DNA of 54,714 nucleotides from Desmonostoc muscorum FACHB-395. Lineage in GTDB: Bacteria; Cyanobacteriota; Cyanobacteriia; Cyanobacteriales; Nostocaceae. The notes under the pieces were generated by a model. The model was not told the DNA's origin. It made no database searches and saw nothing but the letters and a program-made list of their open reading frames with translations. The stretch lies in assembly GCF_014698035.1 (NCBI RefSeq), contig NZ_JACJSF010000055.1, positions 1 to 54,714 on the forward strand. The letters are read 5' to 3'. Shown in pieces: positions 40,990-49,997 of the stretch. How positions within the stretch are numbered: position 1 is the stretch's first letter; each line of letters starts with the position of its first letter. Position numbers and translations under genes: made by a program.

Positions 40990-41592
40990 TCAAAATTTAT
41001 TTTTTAATTGCCGCAATTGCCACATTTTCCAGAAATAGCTAGAAATCCAATTGGTAATCATGTGAGCGACAATCGGCACTAATAGGTTGCCCGTAAGCAA
41101 GGCGCTATATGCCAATATCATCCCAACAATTGTTGCCCAAATCACATAAGGCCATTGTTGAGAACCACTAAAATGCAAGATGCCAAAGCAAAAACTAGAT
41201 ACAATGACAGCCAGATGATCTAATCCTAAAGCTGACAGCATTACACCTCGAAATAACAATTCTTCACTCAACCCCGGTAGTAAACCGAGCCAAATTAAGT
41301 CTGGTAAGGCTAAGGGCTTCAGTACCACTTCTAGATAATAATCTGCACTTTTTCGATAGGGAGTCCAAACGCGATAAGCTATGCCACTTAAGGCGGTGAT
41401 GACGAATCCCAATCCAACACCCAACAGCAAATCTTTCTCGTCCCACTTCCAGGAAAATAGGGAAAAGTTACCAAAGTGCAACGACAGTTTGGCGACTATC
41501 AACAAAATGATTGCAGTCGCTCCCATCGCCCCAAGTACTTGGATGCGTGTCAGATATGGAATTTCTGGCTCTTGTTTTTGTTGTTCAATCAC
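40990..41592 (-). CDS. CPBP-family intramembrane metalloprotease (CAAX protease-like)
   Basis: 200 residues, strongly hydrophobic with about five to six membrane segments. The Abi/CPBP motifs are present: E-E-L-L-F-R near 113-118, F-G-I-L-H near 139-143, and a third motif with N (HMITNW) near 183. In bacteria such proteins are proposed to cleave within the membrane and are linked to bacteriocin immunity or protein maturation; the cyanobacterial role is unknown. It is transcribed leftward, apart from neighbours. It could modify an exported peptide, but there is no positional link to the ncp genes. Confidence 0.87.
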   Translation of the reverse strand: MIEQQKQEPEIPYLTRIQVLGAMGATAIILLIVAKLSLHFGNFSLFSWKWDEKDLLLGVGLGFVITALSGIAYRVWTPYRKSADYYLEVVLKPLALPDLIWLGLLPGLSEELLFRGVMLSALGLDHLAVIVSSFCFGILHFSGSQQWPYVIWATIVGMILAYSALLTGNLLVPIVAHMITNWISSYFWKMWQLRQLKNKF

Positions 41593-41656
41593 AGGTTTTT
41601 AGGGGAAGGGGCAGGGGGAAGCGGGCAGGGGGAAGATAGAACTCTAACTCTTGTAC

Positions 41657-41676
41657 AGACGCGATTAATCGCGTCT
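41657..41676. repeat. Perfect 20-bp palindrome
   Basis: AGACGCGATTAATCGCGTCT, preceded by CTCTTGTAC and followed by CTCCTAACTCC. An imperfect copy lies at 42807-42830 in the same orientation, on the other side of the DUF3326 gene, and a relative at 52868-52891. Confidence 0.85.
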
Positions 41677-41686
41677 CTCCTAACTC

Positions 41687-42751
41687 CTAACTTTTAATTA
41701 CTGGCTGCAAAGGTGATAGTTTGGGACGGAGAGCGGAGGGGTTAATGCCTGCTTTGTGTGCTACTAATACGCCTACTGCTTCTAAATATGAGTTTACCTG
41801 TATAACTTTGATCCCCAACGGTTGGGGAGGAACTTTGATTAGAGTTTTATTTTCTTCTACTGTAATTATTTGGCATGGTCTTTGGCTTAAACTCAGTAAG
41901 GCACTGCTACCACAAGCATTTGCAGGTGCGATCGCAGCATCCACTTCATCTGCCCAAATATCTCCTTTTTCTGATGCAATCGCTCCTTTATCTATTATAA
42001 ATTGTGGGGCACGACTTAATCCGACAAGGACGCACGGCAAAAAAGTATAGCCTAATTCTTCGGCGGCGGAACGGGGAGATAAATCTGGTTGTGGGGGTTC
42101 GCTCAAAAGGGCGGGAGAATGGGCGCAAGGAATTTGAAAGGTTCGCACTAGCAAATGGCTAATTACGGCTTCTGCACCCGCTAGGGGATCAACGCCTTCA
42201 CCTTGACGATATTTTTGTACTGCTTCTGAGTCCATATCATCGGGGAAACGGGCAACAACTGCGATCGCTTCTGCCCCCGCTTTTTTAATTAATATCTCAG
42301 CTGCCCGTAATAAACTATCCGGGTTGCCAATTGTTCCCCAACTAGCTCCCGATGGTGTAGTCCGCAATTCTACATTTAACGGTGCATCTGTAATTACATA
42401 ATCTGTTAGAGTCAATCCCAGAGTTGCTCTGACTGCATCGGCTGCTTGTATATGCCGTAGCCGTAACTCTGGCTCAATGGCTTGGTCTAAAAGCAAACCT
42501 ACTTTGTTGTTGCGGACTGGACGCAGACCCCAGCATCCAGAAGCGAATTTGTCAAGCCCGTAACCTTCAACATAGAAAGTGTTTGGAAGGTTCCAATACA
42601 AACTTGCGCCATTAAGGACATTGGGGTGAGTAATTAGGCGATCGCAAACCTGTGCTATAACTTTGGCAACAGGCAAAGCATCACCTGCATAACCCCCAAT
42701 GGCAGCCCCAATGCCAGTTGGTACGATTAAGATAGCGGTGTATGGACGCAT
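41687..42751 (-). CDS. DUF3326 family protein
   Basis: 354 residues. The start (TAILIVPTGIGAAIGGYAGDA), the ITDAPL and GTIGNPDSLLRAAE segments and the NACGSSALLSLSQ segment are those of the DUF3326 family of cyanobacteria and plants. No biochemical role is established. The glycine-rich N-terminus suggests nucleotide or cofactor binding, but this is inference. No signal peptide or membrane segment is visible. The gene is flanked on both sides by copies of the same palindromic repeat. Confidence 0.85.
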   Translation of the reverse strand: MRPYTAILIVPTGIGAAIGGYAGDALPVAKVIAQVCDRLITHPNVLNGASLYWNLPNTFYVEGYGLDKFASGCWGLRPVRNNKVGLLLDQAIEPELRLRHIQAADAVRATLGLTLTDYVITDAPLNVELRTTPSGASWGTIGNPDSLLRAAEILIKKAGAEAIAVVARFPDDMDSEAVQKYRQGEGVDPLAGAEAVISHLLVRTFQIPCAHSPALLSEPPQPDLSPRSAAEELGYTFLPCVLVGLSRAPQFIIDKGAIASEKGDIWADEVDAAIAPANACGSSALLSLSQRPCQIITVEENKTLIKVPPQPLGIKVIQVNSYLEAVGVLVAHKAGINPSALRPKLSPLQPVIKS

Positions 42752-42806
42752 ATTGAGTTATGAGTTATGAATCAGAAGCCATCAAATACTAACTCCTAAC
42801 TCTTAT

Positions 42807-42830
42807 ACAGACACGATTAATTGCGTCTCT
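42807..42830. repeat. Imperfect copy of the AGACGCGATTAATCGCGTCT palindrome
   Basis: CAGACACGATTAATTGCGTCTCT, preceded by AACTCCTAACTCTTATA as at 41657. It lies just upstream of the DUF3326 gene. Confidence 0.75.
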
Positions 42831-42924
42831 AAATTCTTAAGTTGTTTGAAAAGTGTTTCGCTGTGACGCAAAATAATGGAAAAACGAACCGCCAAGTACG
42901 CCAAGAGCGCCAAGATGCGATCGC

Positions 42925-43095
42925 ATTACACCTGTAGAAGGAGATAAACTAGGGGGTTATCCAGAATGGGTGCAGGGAATGGAATGTCCTGGTTGCCCCA
43001 TTTGTCAGAAACCTATGCGTCAGGTTTTTCAACTGGCTTCTAAGGATAATATCCCTTATTCGTTTGGAGATATGGGTACTGGACACATTCTTTAG
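42925..43095 (+). pseudogene. C-terminal fragment of a DUF1963/YwqG-like protein
   Basis: An open stretch of 56 codons reads KLGGYPEWVQGMECPGCPIC, then QKPMRQVFQLAS, SFGDMGTGHIL and stop. The GGYP-W-Q, CPxCxxxM and GDMGTGHI pieces match the C-terminal part of DUF1963-type proteins. No start or N-terminal part is present; the upstream DNA is a CGCCAAG repeat. The normal ending after GHI also appears cut short. Not expected to be functional. Confidence 0.6.
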
Positions 43096-43269
43096 TGCAA
43101 ATCACACAAGCGTGAGTTTGTCTTTGTTTGGGCTTGCAGCTAATAAATCTTCATGAGCCTGATGATTAATTTACTATAGGACTCATATTTGATTTTTGAA
43201 AAATACAACTCAAAAGCCTTCTTTCCTATTGCCTATTGCCTCATTCAGAAACTATAAGCAACTCATATT
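43096..43269. other. Spacer
   Basis: AT-rich. No gene or clear repeat seen. Confidence 0.4.
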
Positions 43270-45687
43270 TTATATTTTATCACTGTTACAATGCCTATTA
43301 GTGCAGATAAATGAACCAGATTGTGAAATTGAAATTTTTTCAACTTGCTTCGGAGCTTTTATTTCAGTAAATAACTGAATTCCTTGATTAAAATTAAGTT
43401 TACTTTCATCAGGCTTTGCCATCTTTTGATAAGTTAAACCTAATTGATAATAAGCTTCAGCTAGATCGCACTTAGCACCTATTTTATCCAACAGTTCGAT
43501 TGCTTCTCTATGATGAGCCAGGGCTAATTCAAAATCTGCTTGTTGCCGATTTATTTCTGCTAAACCATTGAGTGTTTTTGCTTTCACCTGCATATAGTGG
43601 CTTTCTTCCGCAAAAGTTAAAGCTTGGTGTAATATTTGATTTGCTTGATAAAACTCTCCTAAATTGACGTATGTTTGACCCAAAATTTGCATGAAATAGA
43701 CAAATCTCCCAGTCTGTTCTACTAGTTTTTCGTTTGTAATATTCTGATAAGCTACATCTGCTAATGCAAAGGAGGCATCACGCAAACCTAAATAAGAATA
43801 CACCAAAGCTAAACAAACTGATGCTTTCTCTGCCCAGCGATGATGCTCAGTATTTTGCGCTAGGTAAATTACTTGTTGAAATAAATTTGCGGCTGCCTCT
43901 AGTTCCCATAAATCTATTTTGTAAAGACCAATACTTAATAAAGAATCTACCTCTAGCATCCTCAGATAGTAAACTGGATGTTTATTTTCTGGCTGAGGTA
44001 TAAGTGATTTTAGTGCTTGGGTTGCCAGAGTAATAGTCTTTTCTTGACAAGCGATCGCTTGACTAATTTTACCTGTTATCCAATATAGATCGCCCAGTAT
44101 ATTATAGAGTTCGCTGAGGTTTTGGTTATTTTCCAGATTGTTAACAACTTGATTAATTGCCGCCAGTATCGGTTGAATTAAACCCATCCGATACAACGTA
44201 CTACCAAGAGGCAAAAATTGCTGCCATTGATTATTTCTACTTTTTAAAATTACCTTACCTGCTAACTCAAACTCATGAATTTCTATATAATGATAATATG
44301 CTTCCAGAGCTTGTAAAGCATCTTTAAAGGTTTCAATTTGTTTAATACTAGCTGTCCAAAATTCTGCGGCTTTGTGATTGGCAATTTCCCATTCATCGTT
44401 GGGGCGTAAACGTGCGATCGCTTCAGCACGAATCACCGGATGCAGCCAGTATTCACCTTTATCGCACTCCACCAAAGACCGATTTCTCAAAGAGGCGATG
44501 ATTTGGCGATGTTGATCGGGTGGGACATCCCACAATAAGCAAAATAACCCTTGTGATGGGATGGTGGGTATATCTTGGTAACGATAACATCCCAAACGGC
44601 AAAGCAGGCGATAAGCTTGAGGGTCGAGGATTTGCAAACGATTGATTTGACTAACCGCTAAATTTTTTAAGTCCGTTGCTGCTAAAGGATCGGCATGATT
44701 TTCTTGCCAATAAAGAACCATGTCACCGCCAAAATCCTCCTGAATCGAACCGCAGAGAATTCCCATTGCTTTAGCATTACCGCCATAAGTGCGATGCATG
44801 ATTTGCAAGGTTGGTGAGTTGATAGTTAACCCACGGTTGCTAAAAAACTTTTGCCATGCACTTTGATCTAAACCAGGAAGCCGATAGTGATTCACATTCA
44901 ACCCAGGTTCACAAAGGCGATCGCGGCTAGTAATCAAGGTAACAGATTGCACCCTTGCATCAGCCAACACCCGCAATAGTTCTACATAGTTGCGGTGAGA
45001 AGCAATCAATCCACCTTGTTGATCTAATGCAGGTTCGAGATTGTCAATTAATACCCCAATTCGCCGATTGTGGAGTTGGCGCTTGAGTCGTCCCAATGTA
45101 ACCCCAAATTCTACCCCAGGTTCTTGCTCAAAATCTTGTTTGAGCCATTCCTCTACTACTCGTTCGGCGGGGGTGATATTTTGCGTTTCCTTCGCCATCA
45201 GCAGTTCCAAAACCAAGTCAAATTCTTGATGGAGATATTGCTGCGCTAGAGTAGTTTTGCCTAAGCCTCCCTCACCTTGGATAACAATAACTTTTGATCC
45301 TTGATTTACCAAAGTATTCAGGTGAGCGATCGCTTCTGTTCGTCCAATAAAATTGGTATCCTCTAATTTTGGGGTGGGTTGGGGCGATCGCGAGTAATCA
45401 ATCAGACTGGATGATATTGCAGTCGTTTTTCTCAGAACCCTTTCCAAAGTAGCGCGACAATTACTTTTGGTAATTTTTTCTCGCAATACTTTAGAAAGCA
45501 GCTTCCATAACTGAGAACCAGCATCCTTGGCGTGTCCTTCCGTACAACCGTAAGCATGAGCGATATCCAAGTATTTTCTACCCAACCAAACTTGCACAAG
45601 AATCACTTTTTGCAAATCGCTCAACCGTTCCCCAGTCTGCGGGGGAATTGTGGCATCTAACCATGCTAATGCTGCTTCAGCGTCCAT
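43270..45687 (-). CDS. STAND-type (NB-ARC) ATPase with N-terminal helical domain and TPR repeats
   Basis: 805 residues. The N-terminal 90 residues (LAWLDATIPPQTGERLSDLQ..., WLGRKYLDIAHAYGCTEGHA) form the HTH-like vMAP-type domain seen on cyanobacterial conflict and signalling proteins. The NTPase core follows: FIGRTEAI near 113, P-loop GEGGLGKTT 138-146, Walker B VLIDNLEP near 215, sensor LITSRDR near 255, and a winged-helix part. From about 470 to 790 lie TPR-like helical repeats (e.g. AKTLNGLAEINRQQADFELA; YYQLGLTYQKMAKPDESK). STAND proteins sense a trigger through the repeats and oligomerise. No separate effector domain (nuclease, TIR, protease) is visible. Its neighbours on the same strand are an antitoxin-like gene and an AbiJ-like gene. 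Confidence 0.88.
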   Translation of the reverse strand: MDAEAALAWLDATIPPQTGERLSDLQKVILVQVWLGRKYLDIAHAYGCTEGHAKDAGSQLWKLLSKVLREKITKSNCRATLERVLRKTTAISSSLIDYSRSPQPTPKLEDTNFIGRTEAIAHLNTLVNQGSKVIVIQGEGGLGKTTLAQQYLHQEFDLVLELLMAKETQNITPAERVVEEWLKQDFEQEPGVEFGVTLGRLKRQLHNRRIGVLIDNLEPALDQQGGLIASHRNYVELLRVLADARVQSVTLITSRDRLCEPGLNVNHYRLPGLDQSAWQKFFSNRGLTINSPTLQIMHRTYGGNAKAMGILCGSIQEDFGGDMVLYWQENHADPLAATDLKNLAVSQINRLQILDPQAYRLLCRLGCYRYQDIPTIPSQGLFCLLWDVPPDQHRQIIASLRNRSLVECDKGEYWLHPVIRAEAIARLRPNDEWEIANHKAAEFWTASIKQIETFKDALQALEAYYHYIEIHEFELAGKVILKSRNNQWQQFLPLGSTLYRMGLIQPILAAINQVVNNLENNQNLSELYNILGDLYWITGKISQAIACQEKTITLATQALKSLIPQPENKHPVYYLRMLEVDSLLSIGLYKIDLWELEAAANLFQQVIYLAQNTEHHRWAEKASVCLALVYSYLGLRDASFALADVAYQNITNEKLVEQTGRFVYFMQILGQTYVNLGEFYQANQILHQALTFAEESHYMQVKAKTLNGLAEINRQQADFELALAHHREAIELLDKIGAKCDLAEAYYQLGLTYQKMAKPDESKLNFNQGIQLFTEIKAPKQVEKISISQSGSFICTNRHCNSDKI

Positions 45688-45867
45688 TGTGTAACGACGA
45701 GGGGAGTTCAGATTTTAGGGACAACTATCAATTACTCTACAGTTATATTGCTAGAGTTTTCGGATAAGATTCTGTAAATCCGACTTTTTTCCCGACTTTT
45801 GCAAACTTTATTCAAAATTCAGCAGCAAGTTCTTGAAAGGATTGCTGTTATTCCAATTTTTCTTGCA

Positions 45868-45920
45868 TTAGCGATGTCTACGACGATCTTCCTACAAGAC
45901 GCTACGCGAACGCTTACGCA
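45868..45920. repeat. Small dispersed repeat at the 3' end of the antitoxin-like gene
   Basis: GCGATGTCTACGACGATCTT, then a TACAAGACGCTACGCGAACGC stretch, ends in TTACGCAC. The first 14 bases match the repeat in ncpA at 8129. It supplies the last codons (RKRSRSVL) of the antitoxin-like gene on the minus strand. Confidence 0.75.
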
Positions 45921-46146
45921 CAATAGCTTGGGAATTAGCAGCTAAGTCAGTTTCTCCTTTGAAACAGCCGATAAATTTACTTTGCTTGAGTTTAGCTAAG
46001 GGATCTGTTTTTTGTTCCTGAAGTTGTTGATAGCGCAGTTCAATCGAAGACTTAATTGCCTCTACTATATCTTGGTCAGCCTCCTGTTGAATATAGGCAA
46101 GCTTTTGAGCATATTCTTCATCTAGCTGAATATTAAAATTCTTCAT
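45892..46146 (-). CDS. Antitoxin-like small protein, C-terminus altered by a dispersed repeat
   Basis: 84 residues from ATG 46146 (GTG at 46152 also possible). MKNFNIQLDEEYAQKLAYIQ suggests a short beta strand and helix as in ribbon-helix-helix-type antitoxins. The tail (DPLAKLKQSKFIGCFKGETDL) resembles the toxin-binding end of VapB-like antitoxins. No toxin gene follows: the reading frame runs into a dispersed repeat and ends. I infer an orphan antitoxin left after loss of a partner. Family call is by pattern only. Confidence 0.6.
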   Translation of the reverse strand: MKNFNIQLDEEYAQKLAYIQQEADQDIVEAIKSSIELRYQQLQEQKTDPLAKLKQSKFIGCFKGETDLAANSQAIVRKRSRSVL

Positions 46147-46283
46147 TATCACTAAACTTAGTACAACATTTCATTAACTCGTAGCGAATCCTCTGCATAC
46201 CTCTGCGTTTACCTTTGCGTTTAAATTTCAACCCTCAATCCTCAGCAATTTGGGGAACTGCCAGAATAAGACAGGCATTAGCT

Positions 46284-47204
46284 TCAAGGCAGTGCCTTCT
46301 CCGCTTCGAGTAAAAATAGAATTGTACTTGCCGTCATGTGAAGCTGGTAAGCAGCAAAGTATTGTGGGACAGTAAGTGGCTGAGAACCTTGACCATGACC
46401 TGCATTTTTATTTCTCATAGTAGGAACTCCACTTTCAAGATTTGATTTGAGTGAGGTAACTTGGGTTTGTAAGTAAGTAGGAATCAGATTATTCTGGAAG
46501 CAAAGATTAATCAGATTTTTCGCCGTATCTCCAGGTTGATAAGTCCAACTTTGAATATCACAAATAGTTTTCATAGTACTCTCGAAAGCTTTAAGGCATT
46601 CGTTAAGACATTCTTTATAGCGCCCGTGTCTGTAATGTTCGTGTGCTTTCAAAAATTCCTCATTCGCTCCCTGAAATCGCTTATCACTTAGTAATTCTAA
46701 AACTGGCTTTACTGCTTCAGCATGGATTATTTGAGAGTCGACTATAATAATTTCGCCTAACTCATACTGATAGCCTACCCCATGTTCTCTAAATCTATAG
46801 TTCAATTCTTTAATTGCTTCATCAGGAGTAACTTTTGATTTAGTTATACATCGTAAACTATCGTCACTGTATTCTCTATCAATCAATTCAAAGCTTAACT
46901 CTACAACATCAAGTACCTGTTCTATGACCTTAGTTTCCAACATAAAATCAAATACATCTTGTTGGATGTAATTATTGATAGACATTTCATTCAATGCTAA
47001 CTTGCCATGTTCACGGCATAAAATATCATGAATTTTCTGAAAGCTTTCTATGGTTTGCAGATTCCTATGTTCGCCTATAGCATCGTTAATAATATGAATA
47101 ATCTGTACGCGAAGCTGTTTAGAGATATAGTCATATCGATAAACATCAGGGAATTCTCCCATAAGTCTTTTTTGACGTTTTGAGTATATATCGTAAACCT
47201 TCAT
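46284..47204 (-). CDS. STM4504/CBY_0614-type protein with HEPN-like (AbiJ) C-terminal domain
   Basis: 306 residues from ATG 47204; a TTG 21 bases upstream is less likely because the family start is M-x-x-x-D-x-YSKRQKRL. The N-terminus (YSKRQKRLMGEFPDVYRYD) and the C-terminal segment (NKNAGHGQGSQP) match STM4504/CBY_0614 and abortive-infection AbiJ-like proteins. The motif R-N-K-N-A-G-H is an R-x5-H motif, consistent with a HEPN ribonuclease active site, preceded by a helical region (HGRYKECLNECLKAFESTMK). A role in phage defence or stress RNA cleavage is inferred. It is transcribed leftward toward the antitoxin-like and STAND genes. Confidence 0.8.
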   Translation of the reverse strand: MKVYDIYSKRQKRLMGEFPDVYRYDYISKQLRVQIIHIINDAIGEHRNLQTIESFQKIHDILCREHGKLALNEMSINNYIQQDVFDFMLETKVIEQVLDVVELSFELIDREYSDDSLRCITKSKVTPDEAIKELNYRFREHGVGYQYELGEIIIVDSQIIHAEAVKPVLELLSDKRFQGANEEFLKAHEHYRHGRYKECLNECLKAFESTMKTICDIQSWTYQPGDTAKNLINLCFQNNLIPTYLQTQVTSLKSNLESGVPTMRNKNAGHGQGSQPLTVPQYFAAYQLHMTASTILFLLEAEKALP

Positions 47205-47496
47205 ACTTGATAAACCTATATACAATACATATATACTATATTAGCTTTAACTATACTGAGTGTAGTGGATTTCTACTTATTTAGATACGTACAAATATCC
47301 CTTAAATATCGATTTACAGCCTAGTACAGCGCAGTAATTAAATTTATTAAAGTAATAATAAATACATCTATAAACCGACTTTTTCCCAGATTCTTCCAAC
47401 TGCATCAGATAAAACTGCCGACTTCAGCCGACTGACAAAAGGAAGTGCGATCGCTTAGGCTATTGGGCATAGAGATAAATTTTTAAGTATAAAAAT
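47205..47496. other. Spacer between divergent genes
   Basis: AT-rich 292-bp stretch between the AbiJ-like and ferritin-like genes, with a HIP1-type GCGATCGC site at 47447. No gene seen. Confidence 0.4.
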
Positions 47497-48438
47497 ATGC
47501 TTACCACCCTCAGCCCAATCACAGAAGACTTAGCAGGTAAAAGCTATCCCAGCCCTCACTACTTGCAAACACAGCGCCGCATTGGTTCACTCATAGACAA
47601 ATATATTGCAGTCGAACAACTACATAACCGCCTGCAAGATTTACCGATACAGTTTGCCAATCCTCAACCGCGTCCTTGGAAACCCATTGATTGGCAAACG
47701 ATTAACCGCAATCAAATTATCGGCTTAGACGCAGAAGTATTTTTATCTATATTGATAGGTGCGATGGATACAGAAGCTCCCATTCGCGGCTATACCCAAA
47801 CTAGTCGCCAGTATTTAGAAAAATTGCATCCTCAAATGGCTCGGTTTGTTGGTGGAACTGTCGGTAAAGATGGCGAACTGCTGGAACTTGGTTTGTGGGA
47901 AAAGGAAGAACGTCAGCACACACCTGCATTAATCAAAGTCTACACCCAATTAACAGGCGAGAAAATTACCCCAAAATTTCGTACTGTTAGAAGCTATCTC
48001 CCCACAGATGACGCTCACGAAGACTTATATCGCCACGGCTTACACCGCATTGCTACAGAATACGGTGCAACCTGTCTTTATATTTGGTTGATGGCTCACA
48101 CTACCGGCGCACTCCAGGATGTTTTAGAGGAACTAGCACAAGATGAAATCAACCATACGACCAAATTCTGGGGGTTTGGGACCTGGACTTTCCCTGATAC
48201 TGGCTTGATGCGAATTGGACGCACACTCATCAAAACGCGATCGCAAAATTATCAGCGCAACAACCTCATGCGTACCCTCCGCCGCATGATGGCTACCCTC
48301 AACTGGAATGCTTGGTCATTGACTAACAAAGCAACTCTCCTCTTCACCTTCACTTACACAATGCGTCGTCTGTGGAGTTGGAACAACACCCTCACACCAG
48401 AGTACTTGCAAGATGTATTTGAAAAAAATCATCAGTAA
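47497..48438 (+). CDS. Ferritin-like diiron protein (acyl-ACP desaturase-like fold)
   Basis: 313 residues, largely helical. Two E-x-x-H motifs (EERQH near 147 and DEINH near 219) and helix glutamates in AEVFLSILIGAMDTEAP near 79-95 and IATEYGA near 188 fit a four-helix diiron centre as in ferritin-like oxygenases and desaturases. Substrate is unknown. The stop is 6 bp before the uppS start, so the two are probably co-transcribed, which may point to a membrane-lipid or isoprenoid connection; that is inference. No membrane segment is evident. Confidence 0.8.
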   Translation: MLTTLSPITEDLAGKSYPSPHYLQTQRRIGSLIDKYIAVEQLHNRLQDLPIQFANPQPRPWKPIDWQTINRNQIIGLDAEVFLSILIGAMDTEAPIRGYTQTSRQYLEKLHPQMARFVGGTVGKDGELLELGLWEKEERQHTPALIKVYTQLTGEKITPKFRTVRSYLPTDDAHEDLYRHGLHRIATEYGATCLYIWLMAHTTGALQDVLEELAQDEINHTTKFWGFGTWTFPDTGLMRIGRTLIKTRSQNYQRNNLMRTLRRMMATLNWNAWSLTNKATLLFTFTYTMRRLWSWNNTLTPEYLQDVFEKNHQ

Positions 48439-48444
48439 TAACAA

Positions 48445-49212
48445 ATGACAATTGACAAAGGACAAATGACCAAATTACCCAGCGATTTAAATCCCCAAAA
48501 AATACCCCAACATATCGCCGTCATTATGGATGGTAACGGAAGATGGGCAACCAGTCGAGGATTACCGCGCATTGCTGGACATCGCCAAGGAGCAAGTACG
48601 CTTAAAGAACTATTACGTTGCTGCAAAGATTGGGGAATCAAAGCGTTGACAACTTACGCTTTCTCAACAGAAAATTGGCAGCGTCCCCTTGAAGAAGTGG
48701 ATTTTCTGATGCATTTGTTTGAGCGATTACTACACCGTGAGTTAACTCAAATGCATCGAGAAGGTGTACGAATCTCGTTTATTGGAGATTTATCGGCTTT
48801 ACCTAAGTCTCTACAGATGCAAATGGAACTTTCAATGGCGGAGACGGTGAACAATCAAGCAATCCACTTTACTGTTGCGGTCAACTACGGTAGCCGCAAC
48901 GAAATTACCAGAGTTTGTCGTCAAGTAGCTCAACTCGTGGAACAGGGCCAACTCAGTGCGGAACAAGTGAATGAAAGTCTTGTAGAACAACACCTCTATA
49001 CAGCAGATACTCCAGAACCCGATTTGCTGATTCGTACTAGCGGTGAAATGCGATTGAGTAATTTTCTTTTGTGGCAAATGGCGTATACAGAGATGTATTT
49101 CACCGATATTCTTTGGCCAGATTTTAATCGAGAAGCATTTCATCAGGCTTTGTTGAGCTACCAAAGTCGCGATCGCCGTTTTGGTCAAGTTAAAGCTTCA
49201 CTATCAGCTTAA
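48445..49212 (+). CDS. uppS: Isoprenyl transferase (undecaprenyl diphosphate synthase)
   Basis: 255 residues with the cis-prenyltransferase signatures: HIAVIMDGNGRWA near 22-34 (catalytic Asp), GHR near 43, TTYAFSTENWQRP near 64-76, and the RTSGEMRLSNFLLWQ region near 195-209, with Asp/Glu for Mg2+. It condenses isopentenyl diphosphate onto farnesyl diphosphate to make the C55 lipid carrier for peptidoglycan and other glycans. The first seven codons lie in a repeat (GACAAAGGACAAATGAC), so ATG at 48466, preceded by AAAGGA, is an alternative start. The RLSNFL motif is usually R-I-S-N-F-L. Confidence 0.95.
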   Translation: MTIDKGQMTKLPSDLNPQKIPQHIAVIMDGNGRWATSRGLPRIAGHRQGASTLKELLRCCKDWGIKALTTYAFSTENWQRPLEEVDFLMHLFERLLHRELTQMHREGVRISFIGDLSALPKSLQMQMELSMAETVNNQAIHFTVAVNYGSRNEITRVCRQVAQLVEQGQLSAEQVNESLVEQHLYTADTPEPDLLIRTSGEMRLSNFLLWQMAYTEMYFTDILWPDFNREAFHQALLSYQSRDRRFGQVKASLSA

Positions 49213-49242
49213 GGTATTTGGAAAACCTCTCTCTTAAATTTT

Positions 49243-49277
49243 CCCCTTTCCCATGTCGGGAGGGGACTAGGTTTTTT
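49243..49277 (+). terminator. Probable terminator of uppS
   Basis: CCCCTTTCCC (49243-49252) pairs imperfectly with GGGAGGGG (49258-49265) and a TTTTTT run follows at 49272-49277. Confidence 0.55.
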
Positions 49278-49917
49278 GCTGCTATCAAGCATAAAGTAAA
49301 AGCACCCACAGTACCAGGATGGTATATGAGCGCTAATAAATTAAAACATTATTGAGGATAATCTATCTGCTATGACAGACCGAAGTAACTATAAGAATAG
49401 CAGGCGGTGGGTAAATAAACTGCAAGGGTAGTTACAAATGTTTTGTTAAAAATAGTACTTACTGTAAGGTATTGTTTCTTTTGCAAAAATGTGATATATT
49501 GCGCTCCTTGTTGAAAAATTTTCTGTATGCGATCGCTATAAAGCTTCTCTTGGATGAAACTGGTTAACAACCCTAAGAGAACTTATTTATACCGTTTTCC
49601 TCCCGATCTTACCTGTAATTCAATCAAGACTGCGATCGCGGTCTCTTAATTTTTTTGAATAAATTATCCTTTGGTAGGTATTGAGCAGAAATCCTGATAC
49701 TGTTGGCGAAAGTGTTACACCTAAAAGCTGCAACGGCAGATTGAAGGTTTGAGCTTACATAATACTTTCAAATACAAATATGTATTACATTCGCTAACAA
49801 TATCAAATTCTTGGCTCAATATTTATATTCTTTATCACAAAATCAGACTTAAGTAAGTTGGCGTTAAAAAAAACCAAGTATCTTACGAAACATAAATATG
49901 CTTAAAACCCTTACTAA

Positions 49918-49997
49918 TGACCCTTACGGGTTCGCCAGTCACTCATGGGGGAAACCCCCAAGACCGTGCTGGCTCACCAATGACAAAGGACAAATGA
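49918..49997. repeat. Dispersed repeat with GGGTTCGCCAGTCACTCATG core
   Basis: GGGTTCGCCAGTCACTCATG, then GGGGGAAACCCCCAAGACC and GTGCTGGCTCACC, then AATGACAAAGGACAAATGAC. The middle forms a GGGGG/CCCCC hairpin. The last word recurs at the uppS start (48445-48470). Confidence 0.75.

Noticed and set aside
49370..49570. 66-codon minus-strand frame
   Set aside because: No ribosome site, no recognisable motif, in a repeat-rich spacer.
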